Positions 20,881-29,165 of a stretch of DNA of 64,000 nt are shown here, piece by piece. The stretch covers positions 1 through 64,000 of the forward strand of contig FOXT01000007.1 in the NCBI GenBank assembly GCA_900115795.1, written 5' to 3'. The notes under the pieces were generated by a model. The model saw only the letters and a list, made by a program, of their open reading frames with translations, did not search any database and had not been told where the DNA came from. Position numbers and translations under genes: made by a program. The stretch comes from Lachnospiraceae bacterium XBB1006 (GTDB taxonomy: Bacteria; Bacillota; Clostridia; Lachnospirales; Lachnospiraceae). Every line of letters starts with the position of its first letter. The stretch's first letter is position 1.

Positions 20881-22188
20881 ATGGCAGCAATCGATACGAT
20901 CTATAATTATTATCTTACCACGTATGGTAGCAACACACCGAATCGCTACGATACTCATAAGAAGAGTGAGCTGCGCTCTGTTTACAACAACATGGTGAAA
21001 GTAAATAAGGAATCCCCTCTGTATAAGATTCTTGGGCTCGATAGTGGTGAAGCTTCGCGTTTTGCTATTGATATCAAGGAAAGTTCCATGAGTTTATCCA
21101 AGGTAGCCGCATCGCTAAGCGGCGACGGTAACCTTTTGGAAGGTGCTTTTAAGAAGAAGGTGGCCAACTCCAGCGATCCGGATATTGTTTCCGTCACCTA
21201 CGTAGGCAAAGAGGGCGGCGGCGAGGAATTAAATGATTCCTTTTCCATCCAGGTAAATCGTTTGGCGGAAAGTCAGATTAACATCGGTAACTATTTAAAC
21301 GCAGATGAACATGACATCCCACCGGGACAGTATTCTTTCGATTTTACGAATAATGCCACCGCTTACGAATTTCAATATTCTGTTGGTTCCACAGATACCA
21401 ACGAGGATATCCAGAATAAATTAGCACGTCTTGTTAATACCGCAGACATTGGTGCGAAGGCAAGAGTCGATGTTGATGAGCAAAACCGCAGTAGCCTGAT
21501 TATTGAATCCAAGGAAACCGGATTAGCCGACTCAGAAGAGTATCTTTTTAAGATTATGCCCGCCACCGACCGTGAATCACAGCAGGCCATGGAGACGCTC
21601 GGCATTGACCATGTAGCAAGAGAAGCACATAGTTCTTCCTTTTTACTAAATGATACGGAGCACTCTTCTCTTTCGAACACCTTTACAATTAACAAGGAAT
21701 TCGAAATTACCTTGCATGGAATCAGCGAAGAGGATCGACCTGCTATCATCGGTTTTGAGAATGACTTAGATGCCATTGCCGGCAATGTTGGAACATTAAT
21801 CAATTCCTTCAACAAGTCCATTGAGACCGCCGAATCCTACCGACAAAGCCAGAGTTCCGACTCTAAGCTTTTACATGACATTACATCGGTGTCCCGCGCT
21901 TTTCGGAATGACCTTGAGCACTTGGGATTGATGGTTCAGGATAATGGTACAATTCAGATTAACCGCGATATTTTTGACGAGGCCATCAGCAATGATACCG
22001 ACGGAAACGCCTTTAAGGAATTAAACAACTTCAAGAATGCCGCTGCTGCTCGCGCTTCTCAGATTGCTATCAATCCGATGAATTACGTGAACAAGGTTGT
22101 TGTTGCATACAAGAATCCGGGACGTAATTTCAACACTCCGTATGCCAACAGTATGTATGCAGGCATGATGTTAGATCGCTATTGTTAA
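20881..22188 (+). CDS. FliD-like (flagellar cap-related) protein, orphan
   Basis: The 435-residue product resembles flagellar hook-associated protein 2. An N-terminal-type segment (DSFSIQVNRLAESQ, about residue 120) is followed by the FliD pattern DIQNKLARLVN...GAKARVDVD...SLIIESKETG, and a C-terminal part resembles FliD_C with LEHLGLMVQDNGTIQINRDIFDEAI-like spacing and a closing helix. The start is the ATG at 20881 because AAGGAGGGG lies 5 bases before it; a longer open frame from 20662 runs through the promoter and is not used. No other flagellar gene is in the window and no signal peptide is evident. Its role, whether in a flagellum encoded elsewhere or in something else, is unknown. Confidence 0.65.
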   Translation: MAAIDTIYNYYLTTYGSNTPNRYDTHKKSELRSVYNNMVKVNKESPLYKILGLDSGEASRFAIDIKESSMSLSKVAASLSGDGNLLEGAFKKKVANSSDPDIVSVTYVGKEGGGEELNDSFSIQVNRLAESQINIGNYLNADEHDIPPGQYSFDFTNNATAYEFQYSVGSTDTNEDIQNKLARLVNTADIGAKARVDVDEQNRSSLIIESKETGLADSEEYLFKIMPATDRESQQAMETLGIDHVAREAHSSSFLLNDTEHSSLSNTFTINKEFEITLHGISEEDRPAIIGFENDLDAIAGNVGTLINSFNKSIETAESYRQSQSSDSKLLHDITSVSRAFRNDLEHLGLMVQDNGTIQINRDIFDEAISNDTDGNAFKELNNFKNAAAARASQIAINPMNYVNKVVVAYKNPGRNFNTPYANSMYAGMMLDRYC

Positions 22189-22222
22189 AAGCAGTCACTC
22201 TTTTACAGGAATGACTGCTTTT
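22187..22222. terminator. Bidirectional terminator between convergent genes
   Basis: AAAAGCAGTCA (22187-22197) pairs with TGACTGCTTTT (22212-22222), with A and T runs on both sides. It can end both the plus-strand FliD-like gene and the minus-strand nucleotidyltransferase operon. Confidence 0.85.
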
Positions 22223-22232
22223 TGTGTGTTTT

Positions 22233-23306
22233 TTATTCTGATTTCAAATCCAATTTCTGCTCCATTCGGCGCATTTCTTCGAACTCGCCCATATCCAAGA
22301 ACGAATCCTCGCTAATCGGATACATTCCAACCGGCCGTTTCTGTTGCAGCAGCATATCTGCCACATCCGTCATATGGAAAAATGTATCCTTTGGAATTTC
22401 CGCTAAAACCTCCGGATTTAGTACATACATACCGGTATTTACAAAATAGGAAAGCTTCGGCTTTTCTTCCATCTCCGTAATTTGCCCCTGTTCTTTTGAA
22501 TGCACTACGCCGTATGGTACAACGATATTTTTCAAGGCTGTCACAATGGTCAGCGCATTTCCTGACTCTTTATGATAACGGTAAATGTCTGCATAATCCG
22601 CCTGAATCAAAATATCACAGTTCGTTACAATAATCGGCCGGTCAAATGTATTTTCAATCAGGTGCAAACTTCCAGCGGTTCCCAGCGGTTTATCCTCTTC
22701 CACGTACACCAGCTCGTAATCTGTAACCAAATCCGCAAAATAGGACTTAATCATCCCTTTTTTGTAGTTTAGCGTTGCCCAAAAATGCTTCACTCCAAAA
22801 TCCCGGAACCGGTCAATAATACGCTCCATAATCGGTATATCACCGATTGGAATCAGCGGTTTGGGTAAGACCTTGGTATAGGGATACAAGCGCGTACCTT
22901 TCCCCCCCGCCATAATAATCACCGGCACATTTTTCAGGGCATCCTGATGCTGCTTAACTTCCTTATATTCATCGTTCCAAAATACCACATCACACACCAC
23001 GTTATCCGGTGTCAAAACCGGCGCTACGCGGATGGAGAATTTCTGTAAGTAGGAACGGTAATTGCGCACATTGTGTGCATACAAAAATTTCGGCTGCTTA
23101 TTCATTAAGTTTTCCACTGCCGCATGCATATTGCCTGTTTTTATCAACCAGCGGCGCACATCGCCATCTGTAAGTGACCCCAAAAGCCGCTCTTTCTCAT
23201 CCACGACGAACAGAATTCCCTTGGAGTTCTTGTCTATTTTTTGCATGGCATCCACAACCGTTGCGCCCGGATGAACTAAAAACGCTTTTAACTCCTCAAT
23301 TCTCAT
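22233..23306 (-). CDS. CBS-domain sugar nucleotidyltransferase (PtmE-like)
   Basis: This enzyme probably activates a sugar-1-phosphate with an NTP. Residues 1-115 form a pair of CBS modules (VVDAMQKID..., GSLTDGDVRRWL), which usually sense adenine nucleotides. Residues 125-357 are a nucleotidyltransferase domain with the signature IIMAGGKGTRLYPYTKVLPK, then PLGTAGSL and NTGMYVLNPEV. CBS-nucleotidyltransferase fusions next to LegC-type aminotransferases act as GlcN-1-P guanylyltransferases (PtmE) in GDP-dependent legionaminate synthesis; that role is inferred here. The ATG overlaps the legC stop as ATGA, so expression is coupled. It is the last gene of the operon and ends at a bidirectional terminator. 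Confidence 0.82.
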   Translation of the reverse strand: MRIEELKAFLVHPGATVVDAMQKIDKNSKGILFVVDEKERLLGSLTDGDVRRWLIKTGNMHAAVENLMNKQPKFLYAHNVRNYRSYLQKFSIRVAPVLTPDNVVCDVVFWNDEYKEVKQHQDALKNVPVIIMAGGKGTRLYPYTKVLPKPLIPIGDIPIMERIIDRFRDFGVKHFWATLNYKKGMIKSYFADLVTDYELVYVEEDKPLGTAGSLHLIENTFDRPIIVTNCDILIQADYADIYRYHKESGNALTIVTALKNIVVPYGVVHSKEQGQITEMEEKPKLSYFVNTGMYVLNPEVLAEIPKDTFFHMTDVADMLLQQKRPVGMYPISEDSFLDMGEFEEMRRMEQKLDLKSE

Positions 23307-24484
23307 TTCGCCGCCTCCTTTAGCACTTCCCGAATGCCTGCTGCCACATATTCCATCTCGTCCTTTGTAAGATTCGTGCTACAAGGAATGTTAAGAATAT
23401 GCGAAGCATAATACGGCGCTTTTTCCATTGCCGTTTTTGCACAGTCGCGGTATGGCTTCTGCTCGCTAATCAATCCCCAGATTAACCTGGTTCCAATTTT
23501 CTTCTCCGCCAGGCGTTCCACAAGGGTTCGCGCATCGATGGACAACTTCTCCATATCCACCTTAAGGGAATAAAACCAGGCATTAGACTCCGTTCCTTCG
23601 CGAAACTCCATCAACTCCACCAACATATCTTCCGCAAACAATTGGCGGTAATAGGCATGGTTTTCCCGCTTCCTACGTAAAAACTCCGGAAGTTCTTCCA
23701 TCTGCGCCACGCCAAGAGCCGCCTGCACATTGGTCATACGATAGTTAAAACCAATTTCATCATGTATGTAGAATAGCGGATCATTCTTGGCCTGCGTGGA
23801 AATGTAAGCCACATGTTTTGCCTCCGCAAGGTTCTTTGCAACCAGCATACCGCCACCACCGGTAGTAATAATCTTATTCCCGTTAAAAGAAAATGCACCA
23901 AAATCTCCAATGGTTCCAGCATATTTGCCAGCGTATCGCCCACTTAAGTACCTGGTTCCAAGGGCTTCCGTCGCATCTTCCACCACGCGCAAATGATACG
24001 TAGATGCAATGTCCATAATAGCTTCCATGTCTGCCATATTTCCAAAAACATGAACCACCACGATTGCTTTCACTGCATGGTTTCCTTCTTTTGTACGCAA
24101 CACACCGTCTACCATTTCGCATTGGTTCTCGCAATAATCCCGCAGTTTATTCGGATCCATGCACAAACTGTCATCCGCATCCACAAAAATCGGATTCGCA
24201 AATTGATACGCTACCGGATTTACTGCTGCAATAAATGTAATCGTTGGTACAAATACCGCATCATGCGGCATAACATCGCACTCGCGCAAGGCAAGATGCA
24301 ATGCCGCAGTTCCGCTTTGCACTGCCACTGCTTTTTCCACCTGTAAAAAAGCAGCCATTTTTTCCTCAAATTCCGTAATGTATGCACCACCCGTGGACAC
24401 CCATCCTTCTCCAACTGCTTTGGTAACATAATTTACTTCCTGTCCTTCAAAATTCGGTACCGATAACGGAATAAAATGATCCAT
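23303..24484 (-). CDS. LegC-family PLP-dependent sugar aminotransferase
   Basis: This is a DegT/DnrJ/EryC1/StrS-type aminotransferase that transfers an amino group to a 4-keto nucleotide sugar. The 393-residue protein starts IPLSVPNFEGQE and GWVSTGG, typical of the LegC subgroup. It has SGTAALHLAL in the cofactor site, EDATEALG with the pyridine-binding Asp, and FSFNGNKIITTGGGG with the aldimine lysine near residue 200. LegC acts in legionaminic-acid synthesis. The other pathway genes (LegB, LegI, LegG, LegH, LegF) are not in the window, so the product sugar is uncertain. AAGGAGGT precedes the ATG. It is 16 bases after the surface-protein gene and overlaps the nucleotidyltransferase gene. Confidence 0.85.
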   Translation of the reverse strand: MDHFIPLSVPNFEGQEVNYVTKAVGEGWVSTGGAYITEFEEKMAAFLQVEKAVAVQSGTAALHLALRECDVMPHDAVFVPTITFIAAVNPVAYQFANPIFVDADDSLCMDPNKLRDYCENQCEMVDGVLRTKEGNHAVKAIVVVHVFGNMADMEAIMDIASTYHLRVVEDATEALGTRYLSGRYAGKYAGTIGDFGAFSFNGNKIITTGGGGMLVAKNLAEAKHVAYISTQAKNDPLFYIHDEIGFNYRMTNVQAALGVAQMEELPEFLRRKRENHAYYRQLFAEDMLVELMEFREGTESNAWFYSLKVDMEKLSIDARTLVERLAEKKIGTRLIWGLISEQKPYRDCAKTAMEKAPYYASHILNIPCSTNLTKDEMEYVAAGIREVLKEAAK

Positions 24485-24500
24485 GTTCTACCTCCTTGTC

Positions 24501-27452
24501 CTACTCACCAACGGTCACTTTTACGCCGGCCTGATAGCCATTCATTGTGAAAATGTAAATGTTGCAGCTTCCGCTTGAAACGCCGGTAACCTTACCACCG
24601 GAAGAAACTTTTGCCACCGATGGGTTATCACTCACATACCGGATAAACGAGGTAAGTTTCTTTAATTTTCCGGTTTTTCCGTAGGTCACCTTCAAATTTT
24701 GTGTGCCCCCTATCTTTGCACTTACACTTGTAGGGGATACTTTCACACTCTTCTGATTTCCGTATTTTCCACCGGTTGTGTACACATAAACCGTTTGTGA
24801 CTTTGCTGTTTTCTTCCCAAGACTTACTTTGAGGTAATACTTATATGCGGTACCTTTTTTCAATTTTTTATGTGTATACTTCAACGCCGTCGTTGATTTT
24901 AGCTTCTTGAATTTTCCTCCGTTTTTTGCACCATATAACACATATTTTGTTGCACCTTCAATTTTTGACCAGCTGAGCGAAACTGAGGTTTTCTTCGCTG
25001 CCGCTTTCAAAAGCACAACCGTCTTTGGCTCCGAGTCCGTTACCACATTTCCAATCTGATAGCCCACTCCGTACTCCGACAGATGATCTGTAGGAATCAC
25101 TACTTTTTCTGTGTTCATATCGTAATAGGATTTTGCAATATACACTTTTTCACCGGAGGCATCCTTATAGTAACCTTTGATGTGTGTAATATTTTCGTAA
25201 GTTCCATTATTTACCACTTCTCCGGCAGCATTTACCATTTGACGTCGGTATGGGATTCGTATCGTAATACCATCGCTCTTAAAATCTTCGATTTTTACCT
25301 CCTCGCCCTTGGTGGTATCCTGTTTCAAAATGCTAATATCATAAATCGGACGAAGTTCCGTTTCTTCCTGCTTTTTGATGGAAATGGTTGCATCACCTTC
25401 TGCTTTTTCCTGAATTGCGCGCAAGGCTTTCTGCCCAAAGGTCACATCCAGCTTCGGTGTTTTTACCGTCAACTGGGTAACGCTCTTTTCAATCAAAAAG
25501 GTCTGCACCTGGGTATTTAAAACCAAATTATAGTTGTCTGCAACCTTTGATACGCCACCGGACATCGGCTGAATATCAATGGTAACCACCTTATTGGTAC
25601 TTCCTTCAATGGCTGTATCAATATCCGCCGGCGACGGAATCACCGATGCAGTGGTAACGTTATCCTGCAGTGCCGGTTTTAACGTGATGATTCCATAGTT
25701 ATTATTGGTTGTAAATAAGTAATCTTCTGTGTAGCTATGGGCGCAATGGATACACTTATACTCTCGTGACCCCTTTGTACTAGCAGTTGCACGCACGCGG
25801 ATGGTTGAACTATACACATGTCCCATTGCCGGAATCAACTCACCTTTTCCAACAATCTCTCCACATAAGCGGCAACGCATTTCGCCCTGATATCCTTCTT
25901 TTGTACAAGTTGGTTTCTTCGCGCCAATGTATTCTATAGCGCTGTGATAGCAATTGGATTTCACCAAAATAACGGTTTTCTTGATGGTTGCATAGCTATC
26001 CTTATCCTGTCCCACGTACTCGGCTACCGCTGCCACAGAGTCTCCGGCTTCTTCTTTAAACTCTCGCTTCGCATCGTTGTCGTTCCACTTCCAATCCGTA
26101 GGCAATCCAACATCACCAACCCGGTTTACGCCCTTACTTACGGACATCGTATCAAGTGGTTCATTCGGCGCCATAGCTTTTTTATTTACCACAACGGTCG
26201 CTTCACCGGTTACAATTTCGTAATTGTCCGTATCTTCCGGCTGAAAATACCAGCGATATTTCGTTTTTCCACTGTCCGAAATTTTCGGAATAATGGATTG
26301 GTTTTCCCAGGAGAATTTGCCCTTTACTCCGGCAGAATCTCCAATTGGAATTTTTGCCCCTAAATTTTCTCCCAGCTCATACGCCTGTGCCGTTACCTTT
26401 GACACCTTCGGAACTGCTTTATTTACAATTAGATATACACTTCGCTTTTTATTCTCGTTTGGTGACGGATAATTGGTTATCTTATTGTAATTAGCAGTGT
26501 CCGTCGGATTAAACACAATTTCATAGTTCTGTTTGTTTACGCGGGGAATTTCAATCGGATTCACAAACTCCCATTTTCCGGCAACATTTCCGGATTTTCC
26601 TGCCACCACCCATGTTGGCGCTGCCCCTTTGATGGCTACTGATTTGATTTCCTTCACCGGATCATAGGTAATCGGTGCTACCGTAGGATCCTCAACCACC
26701 GTTGGGGTTACCTTATTGATCTTTACCGTTGCTTTTCCCTTGACGGTGCCATTGGTACCAATTTCCGCCTTGGAAAAAGTCACCTGATAGTCACACTCCG
26801 GAGACACAAGGGTTTCTGTTCCATTTGTTTCCTTCTTCAGTGTATTCTTTGGCGCTTCTGTATCTTTCGTCCAGATTACTTTCTTTTTTTCGCTCCATCC
26901 GTTATACGGATTTTTGTAAGTTGCTGTTGCCTCCATATCGCGCAACGTCGTTCCGTAATCATATCCATTCGATTTGGAAAATGTTACGGTTACATTTTCC
27001 GACGCATCAATTGCTGTAATGGTGTGTGTATAAGTTCCGACTTTTGTTTCGAACGTGCCGTCCTGATCCTGATCTCGCATAACGTCCACCGTAATTACTT
27101 TGGTTCCGGTAAATCCGTTTGCCACTGACACACTGTACTTTCCACTTGTTGTGAAATCGGTATCGGTCTTTACCGTTACTTTTGCATCGGATACATTCGT
27201 CATCGCAAACTCCACATCCGCCACGACTGCCGCTTCTCCCTGATCTAGAAATGCTTGTTTCGCATCGTACGTCTTGTAACTTCCGCAGGTTCCAAGCCCA
27301 TCTACTTTAATTGGGTTCTGCTCCACAACCGCAACCACAGCGTCTGCCGCTCGTCCCTCTGTTACGGGAATTATTGTCAGCATCATCACAGCTGTCAAAA
27401 ACAATGCCACAATGCGCTTTCTCCTCGTTGTACTTTTCGTTTCTTGTCTCAT
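24501..27452 (-). CDS. Large secreted Ig-like/Fn3 surface protein
   Basis: The 983-residue protein begins with a signal peptide (MRQETK... then a hydrophobic stretch VALFLTAVMMLTIIPV, cleavage near GRAADA). A series of beta-sandwich modules follows (about 40-480), one of which is repeated with VVNKA-type junctions. Next is a Cys-rich segment with CxxC pairs, CRLCGE and CIHC, around residue 510-560, as often seen in Lachnospiraceae surface proteins. A fibronectin type III domain (SVSLSWSKIEGATKYVLYG) and a C-terminal BIG2 domain (VKVSPTSVSAKIGG) follow. There is no sortase or S-layer anchor, so attachment is unclear. The ATG at 27452 overlaps the glycosyltransferase stop as ATGA, with GGAG upstream. 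Its place inside a glycosylation operon suggests it is modified by the neighbours. Confidence 0.82.
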   Translation of the reverse strand: MRQETKSTTRRKRIVALFLTAVMMLTIIPVTEGRAADAVVAVVEQNPIKVDGLGTCGSYKTYDAKQAFLDQGEAAVVADVEFAMTNVSDAKVTVKTDTDFTTSGKYSVSVANGFTGTKVITVDVMRDQDQDGTFETKVGTYTHTITAIDASENVTVTFSKSNGYDYGTTLRDMEATATYKNPYNGWSEKKKVIWTKDTEAPKNTLKKETNGTETLVSPECDYQVTFSKAEIGTNGTVKGKATVKINKVTPTVVEDPTVAPITYDPVKEIKSVAIKGAAPTWVVAGKSGNVAGKWEFVNPIEIPRVNKQNYEIVFNPTDTANYNKITNYPSPNENKKRSVYLIVNKAVPKVSKVTAQAYELGENLGAKIPIGDSAGVKGKFSWENQSIIPKISDSGKTKYRWYFQPEDTDNYEIVTGEATVVVNKKAMAPNEPLDTMSVSKGVNRVGDVGLPTDWKWNDNDAKREFKEEAGDSVAAVAEYVGQDKDSYATIKKTVILVKSNCYHSAIEYIGAKKPTCTKEGYQGEMRCRLCGEIVGKGELIPAMGHVYSSTIRVRATASTKGSREYKCIHCAHSYTEDYLFTTNNNYGIITLKPALQDNVTTASVIPSPADIDTAIEGSTNKVVTIDIQPMSGGVSKVADNYNLVLNTQVQTFLIEKSVTQLTVKTPKLDVTFGQKALRAIQEKAEGDATISIKKQEETELRPIYDISILKQDTTKGEEVKIEDFKSDGITIRIPYRRQMVNAAGEVVNNGTYENITHIKGYYKDASGEKVYIAKSYYDMNTEKVVIPTDHLSEYGVGYQIGNVVTDSEPKTVVLLKAAAKKTSVSLSWSKIEGATKYVLYGAKNGGKFKKLKSTTALKYTHKKLKKGTAYKYYLKVSLGKKTAKSQTVYVYTTGGKYGNQKSVKVSPTSVSAKIGGTQNLKVTYGKTGKLKKLTSFIRYVSDNPSVAKVSSGGKVTGVSSGSCNIYIFTMNGYQAGVKVTVGE

Positions 27453-28672
27453 ATTCTGCACTCCTTTACTACAATGTCATCCGCCACATTCTTCCATGTC
27501 AGCGCCGATACATCTGCTTGTTTTACACCATTTTCTATCTGATCGAGCTGTTTTTCAATTGCTCGCTTTAGTCGCTCTTCATAGTCCGGTAATTCTGCCT
27601 CAATCGGCACTCCCGGGTTCTCCATACCCGGAAGCGATACCGTCAAAAACGATGCCGCAGGAACTTTTTCGCAAATCCAGTCTCTGACCCCCGGCCAATC
27701 TGCGCCAATTGCCAGGCACCCGCACCCCATAGCCTCCAACAGCACTAAGGGCAACCCCTCATAAAAGGACGGTAGCACAAATAAATCACACCGACGATAC
27801 AGCTCTGCTAATTCCTGTTGCGGAAGCTTGCCCTCCAAAATCACCTGTATTTTCTTACTCTCAGAAAGCTTTGCTGCCTGCACACGAATTCGCTCCATTT
27901 CCTTCTCGTCACCATTCCCACCGGCTAAATGTAACACCATTGGGCGGTTTGCCTTGACATCTTCCAAAGCTCGAAGCAAGCTCTCCACGCCTTTTGCCTG
28001 AGAAACCTTACCCGCAAAGCACAATTCATACGCAGTTCCCACATTCCGCTTTTTGGGAAAAAATCGTTCTTCATTAAAGCCTGCGCCTATAATCGCAATC
28101 TCTTCTTCGGCTATTTGAAACAAACGGCTAATTTCCGCTCGCTGCCCACAATGTAAGGCGTAGATACGGTCGAGGGCACGGATTCCGTCGTAAATGCGTT
28201 TTTTCTCCAAATTATTCTTCTGGTACTGCCGCAGGCAAGTACTATGGCAAATCGCCACTATTCGTGTTTCTTTCGGCAACACCGACCGTAATTCACTTGC
28301 CAGAGCCGTTACCAAATACAGATGATGGCAGATCACCAATTCCGGCCGAAAATGCCTCATAGCCTCCCGTATCGTTGATAAAAACGCTTCGCAAAACTGC
28401 TTCGTCATTTCCGTTGTAAAATCGCAGTAACGCGTACTCGCGTAGGGCATAACATCTGACATTCCCGCCACCGGAAAGGGCAAGGATTCTGTTTCAAACT
28501 CTACCGGAAAAAATGCCACACTTTCCGGAAATTCTACTTTCTCACCCTTTGCCACCCCGGCAACCACTGCCTGTTTATGACCGGCTTTATCATACGCCTT
28601 CACTAACTCCGACAAATAAACCCCACTACCTGTACTATTCGGCTTTTGTGCGCTAATACTTAAGATTCTCAT
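27449..28672 (-). CDS. GT4-family glycosyltransferase
   Basis: This is a retaining GT-B glycosyltransferase of 407 residues. The N-terminal half starts MRILSISAQKP with a GSGVYLSEL loop. The C-terminal half has the donor-site pattern CFAGKVSQAKGVESLL and the E-x7-E motif in FYEGLPLVLLEAMGCG near residue 320. No signal peptide is present, so it is cytoplasmic or peripheral. It is the second gene of the operon Dabb-GT4-surface protein-LegC-nucleotidyltransferase; its TGA overlaps the start of the surface-protein gene. A role in glycosylating that protein or an envelope glycan is inferred. Donor and acceptor cannot be read from the sequence. Confidence 0.88.
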   Translation of the reverse strand: MRILSISAQKPNSTGSGVYLSELVKAYDKAGHKQAVVAGVAKGEKVEFPESVAFFPVEFETESLPFPVAGMSDVMPYASTRYCDFTTEMTKQFCEAFLSTIREAMRHFRPELVICHHLYLVTALASELRSVLPKETRIVAICHSTCLRQYQKNNLEKKRIYDGIRALDRIYALHCGQRAEISRLFQIAEEEIAIIGAGFNEERFFPKKRNVGTAYELCFAGKVSQAKGVESLLRALEDVKANRPMVLHLAGGNGDEKEMERIRVQAAKLSESKKIQVILEGKLPQQELAELYRRCDLFVLPSFYEGLPLVLLEAMGCGCLAIGADWPGVRDWICEKVPAASFLTVSLPGMENPGVPIEAELPDYEERLKRAIEKQLDQIENGVKQADVSALTWKNVADDIVVKECRI

Positions 28673-28681
28673 ATGCGTTTC

Positions 28682-28984
28682 CTATACTTCGTAGTCAAAA
28701 CATGCGCGGCTCTCCGTGTATGGGCGCACCTTTCCATTTGCCACAGCAACGTGCTCCGGATGCACAGAATACCCCTTCAAGCTCTCCTCGTCCTCAAACG
28801 TAGAATCCAACATAACATCCACATTTGCGCTTGGCAAGCCTACCATATTCACGCGTATATCCACGAGTCCGGGAATCTTTCCCTTTAAAGATTCCAATCC
28901 TTCTTTTATCCCCTTTTTAATATCTTCTTTTTCGCTATCAGAATACTCCTTCTTTAGCGTCCATAAAATCACATGTTTTACCAT
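28682..28984 (-). CDS. Dabb (stress-responsive A/B barrel) domain protein
   Basis: The 100-residue protein is a complete dimeric alpha-beta barrel domain, beginning MVKHVILWTLK and containing IPGLVDIRVNM and the closing GYSVHPEHVAVA segment with the conserved His. Family members include stress-induced plant proteins and some cyclases; in bacteria the function is mostly unknown. AGGAGG lies 8 bases before the ATG. It is the first gene of the surface-glycosylation operon, 9 bases before the glycosyltransferase, and has a promoter whose -10 box is overlapped by a palindrome. Its role in the operon is not clear. Confidence 0.85.
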   Translation of the reverse strand: MVKHVILWTLKKEYSDSEKEDIKKGIKEGLESLKGKIPGLVDIRVNMVGLPSANVDVMLDSTFEDEESLKGYSVHPEHVAVANGKVRPYTESRACFDYEV

Positions 28985-29016
28985 ATGGTTTGTCCTCCTG
29001 TCTTCACTTTTTCATA

Positions 29017-29054
29017 GTTATACATAGTATAACAGATTTCGCAAAACTTGTGAA
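29017..29054 (-). promoter_or_regulatory. Promoter with overlapping palindrome, Dabb-GT4 operon
   Basis: On the minus strand TTCACA (29054-29049) is followed after 17 bases by TATACT (29031-29026). A perfect 7-bp inverted repeat, GTTATAC-N3-GTATAAC (29017-29033), covers the -10 box. Its position suggests repression by a DNA-binding dimer; the regulator is unknown. Confidence 0.65.
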
Positions 29055-29086
29055 ATAATTCTATGTTATCAGAATGTGAAAAAAGG

Positions 29087-29115
29087 TTGACAGAAGAGGT
29101 CTAATGTATTAGACT
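29087..29115 (+). promoter_or_regulatory. Promoter with overlapping palindrome, GH25 gene
   Basis: TTGACA (29087-29092) is followed after 17 bases by TAGACT (29110-29115). A perfect 7-bp inverted repeat, GTCTAAT-GT-ATTAGAC (29099-29114), covers the spacer end and -10 box. Its sequence differs from the palindrome on the divergent promoter 70 bases away, so two different regulators may be involved. Confidence 0.65.
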
Positions 29116-29165
29116 CGATAGTAGTATAGTAGATACAGATACAAATACAAGTTCGAGAGGTACAT

